Assembly: GCA_018223435.1 (NCBI GenBank)
Contig: JAGTTO010000001.1
Coordinates: forward strand, 558,001 to 622,000
Direction: 5' to 3'
DNA: 64,000 nt
DNA from: Lachnospiraceae bacterium Marseille-Q4251
GTDB taxonomy: Bacteria > Bacillota > Clostridia > Lachnospirales > Lachnospiraceae
Positions within the stretch are counted from its first letter, which is position 1; each line of letters begins with the position of its first letter. Positions 1 to 9,566 of the stretch are shown one piece after another. The translations under genes were made by a program, and so were the position numbers. The notes beneath the pieces were generated by a model. That model was not told where the DNA came from. It saw nothing but the letters and a program-made list of their open reading frames with translations, and made no database searches.

Positions 1-524
1 AGCACTTTCACTCTTTGAAAACCAAGTTTCTTCCTCCAGATTATAATAAGAAACAAAGCAACTGCCAGATGAAGGATGGCACTGTAATACATCAGCAGGT
101 ACCACGGCCCTTTTACATACCCTCTTGACGGATCAAAACAGAAAAGCTTCCCGGTAAACGGATTGGTCAGTATCACACCAATCAGTACCAGTGTCGGCAG
201 ACCGGATAACAGCATTTTCTTTGTGGAAACGAGTCTATTGTCATGCATGGACAGGATATAACAGAGGAACGTAAAAGGAAGCAATGCCTGCAACAGATAA
301 AATACCGTTGTTATAAATACGGCTGCTATTCCAAAGCCGCTTTCCGGCGAAGTAATACAGTAGGTACTGAAAAACTCTGCAATGACATCCAGGACGCCAA
401 GAACAGCGAAGAAAAGAAATACCTGGTTATTCAGATCTTCTGCTCTTTTCTGTCCAAGAAAATACCACAGGATCAGCAGCAGTATAACGATCGCTGCGAT
501 CAAAAAATCAATATTATAGATCAT
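1..524 (-). CDS. Membrane sensor protein, C-terminal part outside window
   Basis: Translating the minus strand from the ATG at 522-524 gives an open frame of 174 residues that runs off the window edge, so the gene is partial at its 3' end. A GGAGG six bases before the ATG supports the start. The visible part is almost entirely hydrophobic, with about five or six membrane segments beginning MIYNIDFLIAAIVILLLILW. Such N-terminal multi-pass modules in Lachnospiraceae commonly precede GGDEF or EAL output domains, but the output domain is not visible here. The start overlaps the end of the upstream GGDEF gene by 11 bases, which suggests translational coupling and a shared signalling role. Confidence 0.75.
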   Translation of the reverse strand, partial: MIYNIDFLIAAIVILLLILWYFLGQKRAEDLNNQVFLFFAVLGVLDVIAEFFSTYCITSPESGFGIAAVFITTVFYLLQALLPFTFLCYILSMHDNRLVSTKKMLLSGLPTLVLIGVILTNPFTGKLFCFDPSRGYVKGPWYLLMYYSAILHLAVALFLIIIWRKKLGFQRVKV

Positions 525-2193
525 AGTCTGCCTCCGCTGTCTCTTCTTTGTTGTAATGCTGCATCCTGTCTGCCTGCTGTTTCCAGTCACTGACGGAATT
601 GAGGACTCCATCCGTTTTTCTCAGATAGCTGTATCCGAATTTCAGACGGACATGATATTTACCTGGGACTTCGTTTTCCATTTCTGCTTTTATCAGCCGG
701 ATCCACTCGGATGGAAGCTTTTGAGGATCGCTCACAACAACTGCAAATTCATCACCATCGATCCGAAAGCACTCTGCCTGTTGTTCGGAAATCATATTCC
801 CGGCTGTCTGGATGCTTCGTGCTGTCCGGATGACTGCCTCATCTCCCAGTTGCATGCCATATATATCGTTGATCTCTTTCAAGCCTGCGATATCAATAAA
901 CAGAAGTAAAGCATTTTCCAGTAATAAAAAATCATCCTGGATTTTTTCCAGACATTTTTCAAAGGCTTTTCGGTTCTTCAGCCCTGTCATACGGTCTTCC
1001 AAAGACATTCTTTCGTAAACGGCCTGTTCCAGCCGGAACTGCGAGTCATTTGCCACCTTACAGAGCAGCCCCCAGAACAGGAAGGCGATATAAAGAAGAA
1101 TCCCAAACTGAAAAACCGTATCATACCAGTAAATAGAGAAGATCCAGTATAAAATGAGGGCAAGTACACCACTGATCCCCAGCACGGCAAATGCTTTCAG
1201 GCAGAGACTCAATTCCTGAGTCCCGGTCTTGCGGTATTCGTTCCAGAGAAGAAGGATCATGGAAGCAACCCCTGTAAACAATAAAAGATGTGTCAGAAAC
1301 AGCATATGTATGAAAGGGATCTGAAACAGGAGGTTCAGGATCCCCTGCAAAATCGTATTTCCGTAAAAAAGAAAAACCCATATTTGCGGGATCCACTGTA
1401 CTTCTTTATGTACAGTGTTCTGCACAAACCGAAGCATCGGGATCGACATGAGCATAAAGGCATAAAAAGAAATCAATGTTCCTGCGGCGCTCTGTCGTCC
1501 GTACATCTGGTAGAGTCCTGAGTCGAAAATACACCATAAACTGCACAGGATCAGAAAAAAGGCAACATTAAGAAAGCGTTTTTCCATCATCTGCCGATGC
1601 CTTGCGTACAGAAATACGATCACAGCTACGATTCCCATTCCCAGCATTCCAAGGACCATGAGGATTAAAAATATGGATGCCTGCAGATGATGTCTGGCAA
1701 CGGAAGAAAAGCTTCCAAGGATGGGCGCCTCTACATAGAGCAGACTGTTTTCTTTTCCTTCAAAAATAAAGCATAACGGTTCTTCTCCCGTTTCATCCGG
1801 CAGGCAGATATCTGCCCACAGTTTCCCTTTCATCGGTCTGTTTTTTAGAAAGCCGCTATCACTGTAATGATAAAGAAGACGATCCCCCATATAGACTTCC
1901 AGATGATCCTGTATTCCTCTGGTAGACACGATCTTTCCCTCGTCTTTCGCAGACAGTGTGTCGTTATAAAGGACTGCTTTTCCATCTGCATCGGTCAGAA
2001 CCTGGCATGGAAGCTCCAGGGTGATCTTTTCTCCATCCCGTATCTGATACCAGCAGCTGCCCAGTGAACGGACGGTGTGTCTTTCTGTTTCCGTTTCCGG
2101 CTGATAAAGGATTTTCATCAAAAGAAGCAGAAATATCAGTATAACGGTCATGCAGAACGCTTCGGCTCCTTTTTGTTTTCTGTTTTTATTCAT
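514..2193 (-). CDS. Membrane GGDEF-domain protein (putative diguanylate cyclase)
   Basis: The 559-residue protein has an N-terminal membrane anchor, an extracytoplasmic domain of about 150 residues, then a block of roughly seven membrane segments (about 175-390) as in 7TMR-DISM receptors, and a C-terminal GGDEF domain (about 395-550). The domain entry motif DRMTGLKNR is present. The signature loop reads RIDGDEFAV, so the first Gly of GGDEF is Asp. GGDEF domains make cyclic di-GMP from two GTP; because of the loop change, activity here is inferred and not certain. The downstream membrane protein gene overlaps its end. Possible roles are cyclase or a GTP/c-di-GMP-sensing pseudoenzyme. Confidence 0.85.
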   Translation of the reverse strand: MNKNRKQKGAEAFCMTVILIFLLLLMKILYQPETETERHTVRSLGSCWYQIRDGEKITLELPCQVLTDADGKAVLYNDTLSAKDEGKIVSTRGIQDHLEVYMGDRLLYHYSDSGFLKNRPMKGKLWADICLPDETGEEPLCFIFEGKENSLLYVEAPILGSFSSVARHHLQASIFLILMVLGMLGMGIVAVIVFLYARHRQMMEKRFLNVAFFLILCSLWCIFDSGLYQMYGRQSAAGTLISFYAFMLMSIPMLRFVQNTVHKEVQWIPQIWVFLFYGNTILQGILNLLFQIPFIHMLFLTHLLLFTGVASMILLLWNEYRKTGTQELSLCLKAFAVLGISGVLALILYWIFSIYWYDTVFQFGILLYIAFLFWGLLCKVANDSQFRLEQAVYERMSLEDRMTGLKNRKAFEKCLEKIQDDFLLLENALLLFIDIAGLKEINDIYGMQLGDEAVIRTARSIQTAGNMISEQQAECFRIDGDEFAVVVSDPQKLPSEWIRLIKAEMENEVPGKYHVRLKFGYSYLRKTDGVLNSVSDWKQQADRMQHYNKEETAEADYDL

Positions 2194-2282
2194 AACTCTT
2201 TTTTCCTCTTTTCTTTTCGCTATTCGTTCCTTTTATAGTAAAATACAGATCAGAAACAAACATACACAAAGGGGGATTTTTC

Positions 2283-2689
2283 ATGAATCAGATCGTTAAC
2301 ATTACCGGCGGAACCAAAGGAATCGGTTTTGCCGCTGCAAAAAAATTTCTTTCCTGCAGCGATAAAGTCATCATCCTTGGCCGTCATGAAAATGAAGCCT
2401 CTCTTGCGAAACTCAAAAAAGAAGGAGAGGTCACTTTCCTGAAAGCAGACGTCTCCGTTGCTGATGACTGCCGTAAGGTTATCTCCACCGCCATCGAAAA
2501 ATATGGCAGTTGGCTCCATCGACGGGAAGCCGCCTTCACATGAAAGGCCGCATCATCCTGCCTGAGGAGATCGCAAACGCCATCTGGCTGATGTCCCTTC
2601 CGAAAGCCAGCGCCATCAACGGCACCACGGTTATGGCTGACGACGGTTATTCTTCCTTCAAAGGCGTGGATGGTTTCCAGGCTGAATAA
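2283..2689 (+). pseudogene. Short-chain dehydrogenase/reductase remnant
   Basis: The reading frame opens with a good SDR cofactor motif (NITGGTKGIGFAAAKKF) and continues for about 79 residues to IEKYG. It then joins, in a different frame, a short stretch reading VGSIDGKPPS and, after another frame change, HMKGRIILPEEIANAIWLM to GVDGFQAE, which is a typical SDR C-terminus. The central roughly 130 residues with the Ser and Tyr-x-x-x-Lys catalytic residues are missing. An intact family member would be about 240 residues. A start with AAGGGGG upstream is preserved, so decay looks recent. The product cannot be a working oxidoreductase. Confidence 0.8.
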
Positions 2690-2691
2690 AC

Positions 2692-3594
2692 TTACATATC
2701 CTGCTGCTCTCTCCCCTTCTCCTGATACTCCGTCGGCGACACCCCAACCACCTTTCGGAAGATCCGCGAAAAGTAATAAGGGTCCTGATAGCCCAGGCGC
2801 TGGCCGATCTGGTAGATGTAGAGTTCGGTGGAGCGGAGGAGCTTACAGGCCTCCTTCATTTTCAGTTCCTGAAAAAAGTCCATGGGGGTGTGACCGGTGG
2901 CTTTCTGGAAAATCAGGTTCAGATAGCTCTTGGAGAGCTCAAACTCCTCGGAGAGCGCACCCAGGGAAAGATTTTCATCCAGGTGGCGGTACATATAGCG
3001 AACCACCGCCGTCACATGGCGGTTCTGCTCCGGCACGGAATCCTTTTTCTCCCGGTTGTAGGTTTCCGCTAGGATCAGGGAAAGTACCTGAGAAATATAG
3101 ATAAAATTTCCCAGCGTATAGTTTCCCTCCAGCACCCGGAAAAGCAGCTCGAAAAGATACTGCATCCGCCCGGTGGCGTGCTGCGACTGAAAAGAAATCA
3201 CCCGGCCCTCCTCCAGCGGAAAATGAACCGTATCCTCTCCCTTGAAATGGACCCAGAGAATACTCCAGGGATCCTCTTCCGAGGCATAATAACAATGACT
3301 CCTGTTCCGCGGAATACAGAACGCCTCCTCCCCACGAAGCGTATACGTCCTGTCCTCCACGGTAATCTGCCCGCTTCCATCCATACAGTACAGAAAAATA
3401 TATTCCTCAATCCCCTCTTTCCGCTCCCGGTAATGATGGGCCGCACTCGGAAAAAAGCCCACATCTGTCAGATAAAGCCTCCGCACCAGCGGATGCCTCA
3501 CATAATCCGAGAAAGCCTCCGTCGGCAGCACAATCATCCGCTCCCCCCGGAACCCATCCCTCTTTCGCTCTGTATCAGGCCTCTGTTCCTCCAT
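2692..3594 (-). CDS. AraC-family transcriptional regulator
   Basis: The protein has an N-terminal cupin-like ligand-binding region (RGEEAFCIPRNRSHCYY is the typical barrel segment) and two C-terminal helix-turn-helix motifs, ending in the AraC signature (IGQRLGYQDPYYFSRIFRK). I place the start at 3594 (MEEQRPD), preceded by AAGGGAGGGG, and not at the longer frame beginning at 3687. The product is then 300 residues, normal for the family. It is divergent from the DUF5107-TPR gene at 3782, so it is probably that gene's local activator, responding to a sugar or derivative. The ligand is unknown. Confidence 0.88.
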   Translation of the reverse strand: MEEQRPDTERKRDGFRGERMIVLPTEAFSDYVRHPLVRRLYLTDVGFFPSAAHHYRERKEGIEEYIFLYCMDGSGQITVEDRTYTLRGEEAFCIPRNRSHCYYASEEDPWSILWVHFKGEDTVHFPLEEGRVISFQSQHATGRMQYLFELLFRVLEGNYTLGNFIYISQVLSLILAETYNREKKDSVPEQNRHVTAVVRYMYRHLDENLSLGALSEEFELSKSYLNLIFQKATGHTPMDFFQELKMKEACKLLRSTELYIYQIGQRLGYQDPYYFSRIFRKVVGVSPTEYQEKGREQQDM

Positions 3595-3781
3595 CTTCCA
3601 TTCCCCTCCCTTATTTTTATTCGAGCATACCACATCACTGGAATATTGTCCATCATTCTCCAAGATATCCCATTCCAATTTTCCCATTTTCCATATAAAC
3701 TAAAGCCATAACTTACAAGACTCTTAGCTTATCCATCAACCAGCGGCGCGTCCTCATTTTTCAAAGAAAGGAATCATCCCT

Positions 3782-6700
3782 ATGTCAACCGTAAAAATCT
3801 GGGAACAAGACACCATCATCCCCACCTATAAAGTCTACCCGCCCGAAAAAAATCCCCTCTTCATCGAAAAAAGAGCCTACCAGGGCAGTACCGGAAAAGT
3901 CTATCCCATGCCCGTAACCGAAAAAATTTCCGACACGAAAGAAGACGTCTCCTACCACGCCGTCTACCTGGAAAACGAATACCTGAAACTCATGATCCTT
4001 CCCGAACTGGGCGGCCGCATCCAGCGGGCCCTGGACAAAACGAACAACTACGATTTTGTCTATTATAATCATGTTATCAAACCAGCCCTGGTCGGCCTTG
4101 CAGGCCCCTGGATCTCCGGCGGCATCGAATTTAACTGGCCCCAGCACCATCGTCCCTCCACCTACGCGCCGGTGGATTATCTCCTGAAAGAGAATCCCGA
4201 CGGCTCCTGCACCGTTCATTTGAGCGAGATCGACAAAATGTACGGCACCAAAGGTATGGCCTCCATCACTCTCTATCCCGGCAAAGCCTATATCGAGATC
4301 AAAGGCCGCCTCTATAATAATACCGACCTTCCCCAGACCTTCCTCTGGTGGGCAAACCCGGCGGTTCCCGTCAACGATCACACCTACTCCGTCTTCCCGC
4401 CGGACGTCAACGCTGTTATGGACCACGGAAAACGGGCAGTCTCCACCTTCCCCATCGCCACCGGGGAATACTATAAATACGACTATTCTGCCGGCGTGGA
4501 CATTTCCCGCTATAAAAATGTGAAGGTTCCCACCTCCTACATGGCTGCTCATTCCGACTACGATTTCATCGGAAACTACGACGAGAACAGAGAGGCCGGC
4601 CTTCTCCATGTGGCAGATCATCACGTTTCCCCCGGTAAGAAACAGTGGACCTGGGGCAACGGTGATTTCGGCCGCACCTGGGACAAAAACCTCACCGACG
4701 AAGACGGCCCCTACATCGAGCTGATGACTGGCGTCTTCACGGACAACCAGCCGGATTTCTCCTGGCTGAAACCCCAGGAGGAAAAAACCTTCGTCCAGTA
4801 TTTCATGCCCTACAAAGGCGTAGGCCGCGTGGGCAACGCCACGAAAAACGCCGCCCTCAGCCTCCGAAAAGAAGGAGACAAAGCCCTTCTCAAGGTATAC
4901 GCCACCGGTGTTTACGAGAACGCTTCCATCAAAGTCACGCTGAAAGATACCGTCCTTTACGAAACCGAAACCTCCCTCTCCCCTGAAAACTGCTATGAGG
5001 TTTCCATTCCTCTTCCGGGAAAAACAGCCGCAGACCTCATCGCAGAGCCCGAGACAAAGGATCCCGGCCTTGACGGTCTCCCGGAAGGCCTGACCGTCAC
5101 CGTTTCCAATGGCTCCGTTCTTCTGGTCTCCCATAAAATCGAAGCTCCGAAGCTTCAGCCCATCCCGGAACCAGCCAGCGTCATGAAAGTGCCGGAAAAC
5201 ATCCCCACCACCGAAGAGCTCTATCTCTCCGCCCTTCATCTGGAGCAGTACCGCCACGCGACCTATGAGCCTGCGGACTATTATCTCGAAGGCCTGCGCC
5301 GGGATCCCACAGACCTCCGGCTGAACAATGGCTACGGCCTTCTCCTCCTCCGAAGAGGTCACGCGAAGGAAGCCATCCCCTATTTCCAGAAAGCAATCGA
5401 CAAACAGACCTTCCGCAACCCCAATCCCTACCACGGAGAGTGCTATTTCAACCTCGGACTGACCCTCACCGCGGAAGGAGAGGATGAAAAAGCCTTCGAT
5501 GCCTTCTACAAAGCCACCTGGAGTGCCGAAACCCAGAGCCCTGCCTTCTACTGGCTGGCTGCTCTGAGCCTTCGGAAAGGCGACCTGGAAAATGCCCTGG
5601 ATTTCGCCGAGAAATCCCTGGTCCGCAACTGGCACAATATGAAAGTCCGCACCCTCAAAGCCTCCATTCTCCGGCTGATGGGCCAGGACAACTCCGCCTT
5701 CCTCACGGAAAGCCTTGCTATTGATCCCCTTTACATGGGTCTTCTCTATGAAAAAGCATTACACGAAGATTCCATGGAAAACTTCCATACTGTCATGCGT
5801 GAGGAAGCCCACAATTACCTCGAGCTGGCCCTGGATTATGGAAAAGCCGGTCTTTACGAAGACGCTGTCCAGATTCTGAAAGCTTCCGATGGCCAGAATC
5901 CCCTGCTCTTCTATTACCAGGCCTATTTCCTGGAGAAAAACGGTCAGCCAGAAGAAGCCCTCTCCGCCATTACTCAGGCAGAAGCCCTTTCCCCGGACGG
6001 CTGCTTCCCCAATAAATTGGAAGAGATTGTGATTCTCGAAACGGCCATCCGCCTGGCCAAGACCGCTCCCATGGCCCATCTTTACCTTGGAAATCTGCTC
6101 TATGACAAAAAGCAGTATACGGAGGCCATTTTCCACTGGGAGACCACGGTAAAAGAAAAAGACACCATCTCCATGGCTTACCGGAACCTCTCGATCGCTT
6201 ACTGCAACAAGGAACAGGATCTCTCTAAAGCCATGACTGCCATGAAAAACGCCCTGGCCCTGGATCCCGCCTATCCCCGCCTCTGGCTGGAATACGACCA
6301 GCTGGCCGCTAAGATGGCTCTTCCGGTGGAAGACCGCCTAAAAACCATGGAAAGCCATCCGAAAGTGACTGCTGGAAGAGATGATCTTTTCCTTCGCTAT
6401 ATCACACTTTTGAACTGCACCGGCCGCTATGAAGAAGCGCTCGATGCCCTTCAGACACGGAAATTCCATCCCTGGGAGGGCGGCGAAGGCAAGGTAAGCA
6501 CCCAGTACCACCGGGCCCTTCTCTCTCTGGCTCGCAAAGCTCTGGAAGAGAAAAAGCCGGACAAGGCTCTGCTCCTTCTCACCGCCAGCCTTTCCTATCC
6601 GGACAACTTAGGCGAGGGCAAGCTTCCCAACGTCCCCGACAACGAGGCCTGGTATTACATGGGTCTGGCCTACGAGATGAAAAAAGATACAGAGAAAGCC

Positions 6701-7096
6701 CGGGAAGCTTTTGAGAAAGCCGCAGAGGGTTCCCAGCTCCCGGCTCCGGTGCTCTACTATAACGATCAGCCCTCCGATTACATTTATTATCAGGGACTGG
6801 CCCTTCTGGCCCTTGGAAAGGAAGCTGCTGCCAGAAAATCCTTCCATCAGCTGATCCTCTATGGAGAAAAACACATCTTCGACAAAGCCGCCTACGACTT
6901 TTTCGCCGTCTCCCTCCCGGAGATCGAGGTTTATCAGGATGATATCCAACTCCGAAACGATCAGTATTGCAACTATCTCCGTGCCCTGGGCGCTCTCGGC
7001 CTTCAGGACAAAGAGAAAGCCGGCCTGCTTCTTGAGGAAATCCTTAAGAAACAGCCCGACTATCTGGAAGCTATCCTCCTGATGAAACGTCTGTAA
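3782..7096 (+). CDS. DUF5107 domain / tetratricopeptide repeat protein
   Basis: The 1104-residue protein has two halves. Residues about 55-350 match the DUF5107 type, which has a galactose-mutarotase-like beta-sandwich look (NEYLKLMILPELGGRIQRAL, then WISGGIEFNWPQHHRPSTY with many aromatic and His residues typical of a sugar site). Residues about 475-1100 are a long series of TPR helices (for example YFNLGLTLTAEGEDEKAFDA and WYYMGLAYEMKKDTEKAREA). There is no signal peptide or membrane segment, so it is cytoplasmic. AAAGAAAGGA lies before the ATG. It stands alone as a transcription unit, divergent from an AraC regulator and followed by a strong terminator. A role in intracellular carbohydrate metabolism is inferred; the reaction is not known to me. 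Confidence 0.85.
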   Translation: MSTVKIWEQDTIIPTYKVYPPEKNPLFIEKRAYQGSTGKVYPMPVTEKISDTKEDVSYHAVYLENEYLKLMILPELGGRIQRALDKTNNYDFVYYNHVIKPALVGLAGPWISGGIEFNWPQHHRPSTYAPVDYLLKENPDGSCTVHLSEIDKMYGTKGMASITLYPGKAYIEIKGRLYNNTDLPQTFLWWANPAVPVNDHTYSVFPPDVNAVMDHGKRAVSTFPIATGEYYKYDYSAGVDISRYKNVKVPTSYMAAHSDYDFIGNYDENREAGLLHVADHHVSPGKKQWTWGNGDFGRTWDKNLTDEDGPYIELMTGVFTDNQPDFSWLKPQEEKTFVQYFMPYKGVGRVGNATKNAALSLRKEGDKALLKVYATGVYENASIKVTLKDTVLYETETSLSPENCYEVSIPLPGKTAADLIAEPETKDPGLDGLPEGLTVTVSNGSVLLVSHKIEAPKLQPIPEPASVMKVPENIPTTEELYLSALHLEQYRHATYEPADYYLEGLRRDPTDLRLNNGYGLLLLRRGHAKEAIPYFQKAIDKQTFRNPNPYHGECYFNLGLTLTAEGEDEKAFDAFYKATWSAETQSPAFYWLAALSLRKGDLENALDFAEKSLVRNWHNMKVRTLKASILRLMGQDNSAFLTESLAIDPLYMGLLYEKALHEDSMENFHTVMREEAHNYLELALDYGKAGLYEDAVQILKASDGQNPLLFYYQAYFLEKNGQPEEALSAITQAEALSPDGCFPNKLEEIVILETAIRLAKTAPMAHLYLGNLLYDKKQYTEAIFHWETTVKEKDTISMAYRNLSIAYCNKEQDLSKAMTAMKNALALDPAYPRLWLEYDQLAAKMALPVEDRLKTMESHPKVTAGRDDLFLRYITLLNCTGRYEEALDALQTRKFHPWEGGEGKVSTQYHRALLSLARKALEEKKPDKALLLLTASLSYPDNLGEGKLPNVPDNEAWYYMGLAYEMKKDTEKAREAFEKAAEGSQLPAPVLYYNDQPSDYIYYQGLALLALGKEAAARKSFHQLILYGEKHIFDKAAYDFFAVSLPEIEVYQDDIQLRNDQYCNYLRALGALGLQDKEKAGLLLEEILKKQPDYLEAILLMKRL

Positions 7097-7100
7097 AATC

Positions 7101-7143
7101 AAACTTCCCCGCTTTCGCTGTCAGGCAGAAAGCGGGGAAGTTT
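7101..7143 (+). terminator. Rho-independent terminator of the DUF5107-TPR gene
   Basis: A 13-16 bp stem (ACTTCCCCGCTTTC pairing with GAAAGCGGGGAAGT) flanks an 11-base loop. It lies a few bases after the stop codon at 7096. A-rich and T-rich flanks mean it may also serve the convergent gene ending at 7183. Confidence 0.85.
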
Positions 7144-7182
7144 CCTAATAACAGTCTGACTCCCAAACGGGCATCTATCTAT

Positions 7183-7743
7183 TCAGCTTCCCACCAGAAA
7201 CTCTCTGGTATTCTTCATCACATCTCTGAGGATCTCAAGATTCCTTTCCGTATCCCCGCACTCTAGTGAATGGTTGCAGTCATCATACACATGCAGCGGC
7301 AGGCGATTTTTCCGGGCCAGCTGAATGATCTCTCCCGTAGTGCTCCAGGGATCCGCTGTTCCGATAAAGGCAAGCCCCTTCTCCGGTGCAAAGGAAAACG
7401 TCTCAGCCAGCGGCGTATACAGGACCTGTCTCACACCAACCAGCCCGTGTTTCTTCACATAAGAAGCTGCAATGATCGTCCCGATGCTCTTTGAGACAAA
7501 CAGAATGTCATCGTAAACCGACCAGTCTATCTCTTCCAGTTCCTTTTCGGCCTGTTGAAACAAGGTCTCGTAAGCTTCCCTCATCTTCGCCTGATCGCCG
7601 CGGATGTTTTTGCCTTCGTATGTATAACTGATGTTTCTGCATTCCTGATAACCCAGTTCCCGGGCAAGGCTTCGGCTGTAATAAAGAAGCGGCTTGTCGC
7701 AGTGGTAGCCGATGCCGGGAAAATAGATGGCAAGTTTTGACAT
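7183..7743 (-). CDS. Small alpha/beta-hydrolase-fold protein
   Basis: The 186-residue cytoplasmic protein starts with a beta strand leading to FPGIGYHCD, carries a nucleophile elbow of the form S-K-S-I-G (FVSKSIGTIIA, Ser at about residue 87), an acid region (IGTADPWST) and a late His (DDCNHSLE). These are the elements of a Ser-Asp-His triad in the alpha/beta-hydrolase superfamily. It is shorter than usual and lacks a cap domain. Its start lies six bases after the stop of the upstream AAA-ATPase gene, so the two are probably cotranscribed. The substrate cannot be predicted. Confidence 0.75.
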   Translation of the reverse strand: MSKLAIYFPGIGYHCDKPLLYYSRSLARELGYQECRNISYTYEGKNIRGDQAKMREAYETLFQQAEKELEEIDWSVYDDILFVSKSIGTIIAASYVKKHGLVGVRQVLYTPLAETFSFAPEKGLAFIGTADPWSTTGEIIQLARKNRLPLHVYDDCNHSLECGDTERNLEILRDVMKNTREFLVGS

Positions 7744-7749
7744 GAGTTT

Positions 7750-9429
7750 TCACCGTTCCTTTCTCTTTATCAGACAACGCTTCTTGTAAAAGGAAATTCC
7801 GTAACACAGCACCTCATCATAATAATCCTCAAATTCTTCCGCATATTTTCTGGCATCAATCTGCCGGATTGCTTTCTCACAGTCCGGCTCCATCTGATTT
7901 AAGGTTCTGGAGTATTTTGCTTCAAAGACGGCTACCCTGCCATTTCGCGAATCGAAGACAATCACATCGCTTCGTCCTTCCCCATGTTCCTTATTGGATT
8001 CCACCATATATCCGGCTCCTGCAAAAATTCCTGCCAGAAAAGCATGGTAAAAATCCTCTCTGTAATCGTGATAACTTATCGTCATACGAAGCAGCTGATT
8101 CATCTCTTTGCCGGCTTTCTCACAGTTTCCTGTCCAGACTGCCTCAAACAGTGCTTTTCTGTCCCAGCCTTTTGCACTGTCATCAAACCAGACCTTTACG
8201 GTTGTCTCGAAAATTTCCCGGATTTCCGCATTTGGAATCGTTAAAGCATACATCCCATCTGGCAGCATTTCTTGCAATTCTTTCTCCCGGACCATTGTCA
8301 GATATCCGGTCAGGTATAAAACACTCCAGAGATTTTCTTCCGAAGAATGTAAATAATCATAAGTCAGGTCATCTTCAATCTTCTGCACAATATAGCCGCC
8401 AGACAACAGAATTTCCAGTTTTCTGGTGATATTACTGCCTGCATAGTCTATAAAAGAACGGATCACTGCATTATCACTGGTATTTTTCCAATAGCCCTTC
8501 GGCTTGGCCGCCGGATCATATTGAAGATCCCGAAGATAATTCATCACATCCCAGGGACAGTAAACATCAAACTCTCCAAAATGATATCCATCATACCAGT
8601 TCTTGATATTCTCTGCCTGCTCCGGTATGGCTGCTGCCGTAAGAAGTTTCTCCACATCTTCCTGCGTGAATCCATAGTATTCATTCAGGCGCGAAGATGC
8701 GATCGTATCTGAGACAAAATTATTAGTTCCTGTAAAAATGCTTTCTTTCGCGATTTTCAGACAACCAGTCACCACCGCAAACTTTAACGCTGTATTATCT
8801 TTCAATGCTGTACTCAGAATCGCCCGGATTACTTCCAGCATTTCCGCATAATAGCCATTGCTACTTGCCTTCGCCACTGGAACATCGTACTCATCCAGAA
8901 GCAAAACCACAGGCTTTTCATAATAGGCCTGCATCATTTTCATAATCGTAAGAATGGAGCCCTTGATATCTGTCAGAGACGCCGCTCTGCTTTTCAGACG
9001 TGCAAAAACTGCCTTATAATCACTATTTACCTTCTCGCTTTCTGCAAGATAAGATTGCTCGATACAAAACTGAGCAATGGTAAACCCAAGAAAATCCAGC
9101 GCATTTTCAAAAGAAGTTCCATCCACATCTTTAAAAGATAAAAATAACACCGGATACTGATTCATCCATTTCTCACAAAGTCCTTCATGCTCCAGAATTT
9201 CCAGACCTTCAAACAGACTTCTGCTGTCTTTCCGGATATCCAGAAAACTGGCAAGCATACTCATCCCTAGCGTCTTTCCGAACCGCCTCGGCCGGGTGAT
9301 CAGCGTCACCTCCGCCGGTTCCGGCTCCAGAAGACTGCAGATAAGTTCCGTTTTATCAATATAATAATAACCGTTTTCACGGATTTTGGTGAAATCAGAG
9401 ATTCCTACGGGGATTTTAAGATCGTTCAT
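7750..9429 (-). CDS. AAA-ATPase-like / PD-(D/E)XK nuclease superfamily protein
   Basis: The 559-residue protein begins with the family start (PVGISDFTKIRENGYYYIDKT), has a P-loop variant RPRRFGKTLGMSM at about 46-58 and a Walker B-like strand VVLLLDEYDVPV. The C-terminal about 100 residues look like a PD-(D/E)XK fold (GRSDVIVFD, then VAVFEAKYSR, then KK.RC). This is a very abundant, paralogue-rich family in gut Clostridia and Bacteroidia; a biological role is not established, with mobile-element or defence-like functions suggested by its fold. A diverged paralogue lies immediately upstream. Confidence 0.85.
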   Translation of the reverse strand: MNDLKIPVGISDFTKIRENGYYYIDKTELICSLLEPEPAEVTLITRPRRFGKTLGMSMLASFLDIRKDSRSLFEGLEILEHEGLCEKWMNQYPVLFLSFKDVDGTSFENALDFLGFTIAQFCIEQSYLAESEKVNSDYKAVFARLKSRAASLTDIKGSILTIMKMMQAYYEKPVVLLLDEYDVPVAKASSNGYYAEMLEVIRAILSTALKDNTALKFAVVTGCLKIAKESIFTGTNNFVSDTIASSRLNEYYGFTQEDVEKLLTAAAIPEQAENIKNWYDGYHFGEFDVYCPWDVMNYLRDLQYDPAAKPKGYWKNTSDNAVIRSFIDYAGSNITRKLEILLSGGYIVQKIEDDLTYDYLHSSEENLWSVLYLTGYLTMVREKELQEMLPDGMYALTIPNAEIREIFETTVKVWFDDSAKGWDRKALFEAVWTGNCEKAGKEMNQLLRMTISYHDYREDFYHAFLAGIFAGAGYMVESNKEHGEGRSDVIVFDSRNGRVAVFEAKYSRTLNQMEPDCEKAIRQIDARKYAEEFEDYYDEVLCYGISFYKKRCLIKRKER

Positions 9430-9566
9430 ATAACAGCCCCTTTACATTTCAGTTTGGCAAATTGACTTTTTATTTATCATAGCATTTTTGTGGGGGAAAT
9501 TCTATACATTCTATGAAATTGCATGAAAAAAGCTCATCAGCGTACCATAGCCAATGAGCCCAAATG

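Noticed and set aside
3785..5635. A 616-codon open frame on the strand opposite the DUF5107-TPR gene
   Set aside because: It is antisense to a well-supported protein, has an odd composition and no ribosome binding site; it arises from codon bias of the real gene.
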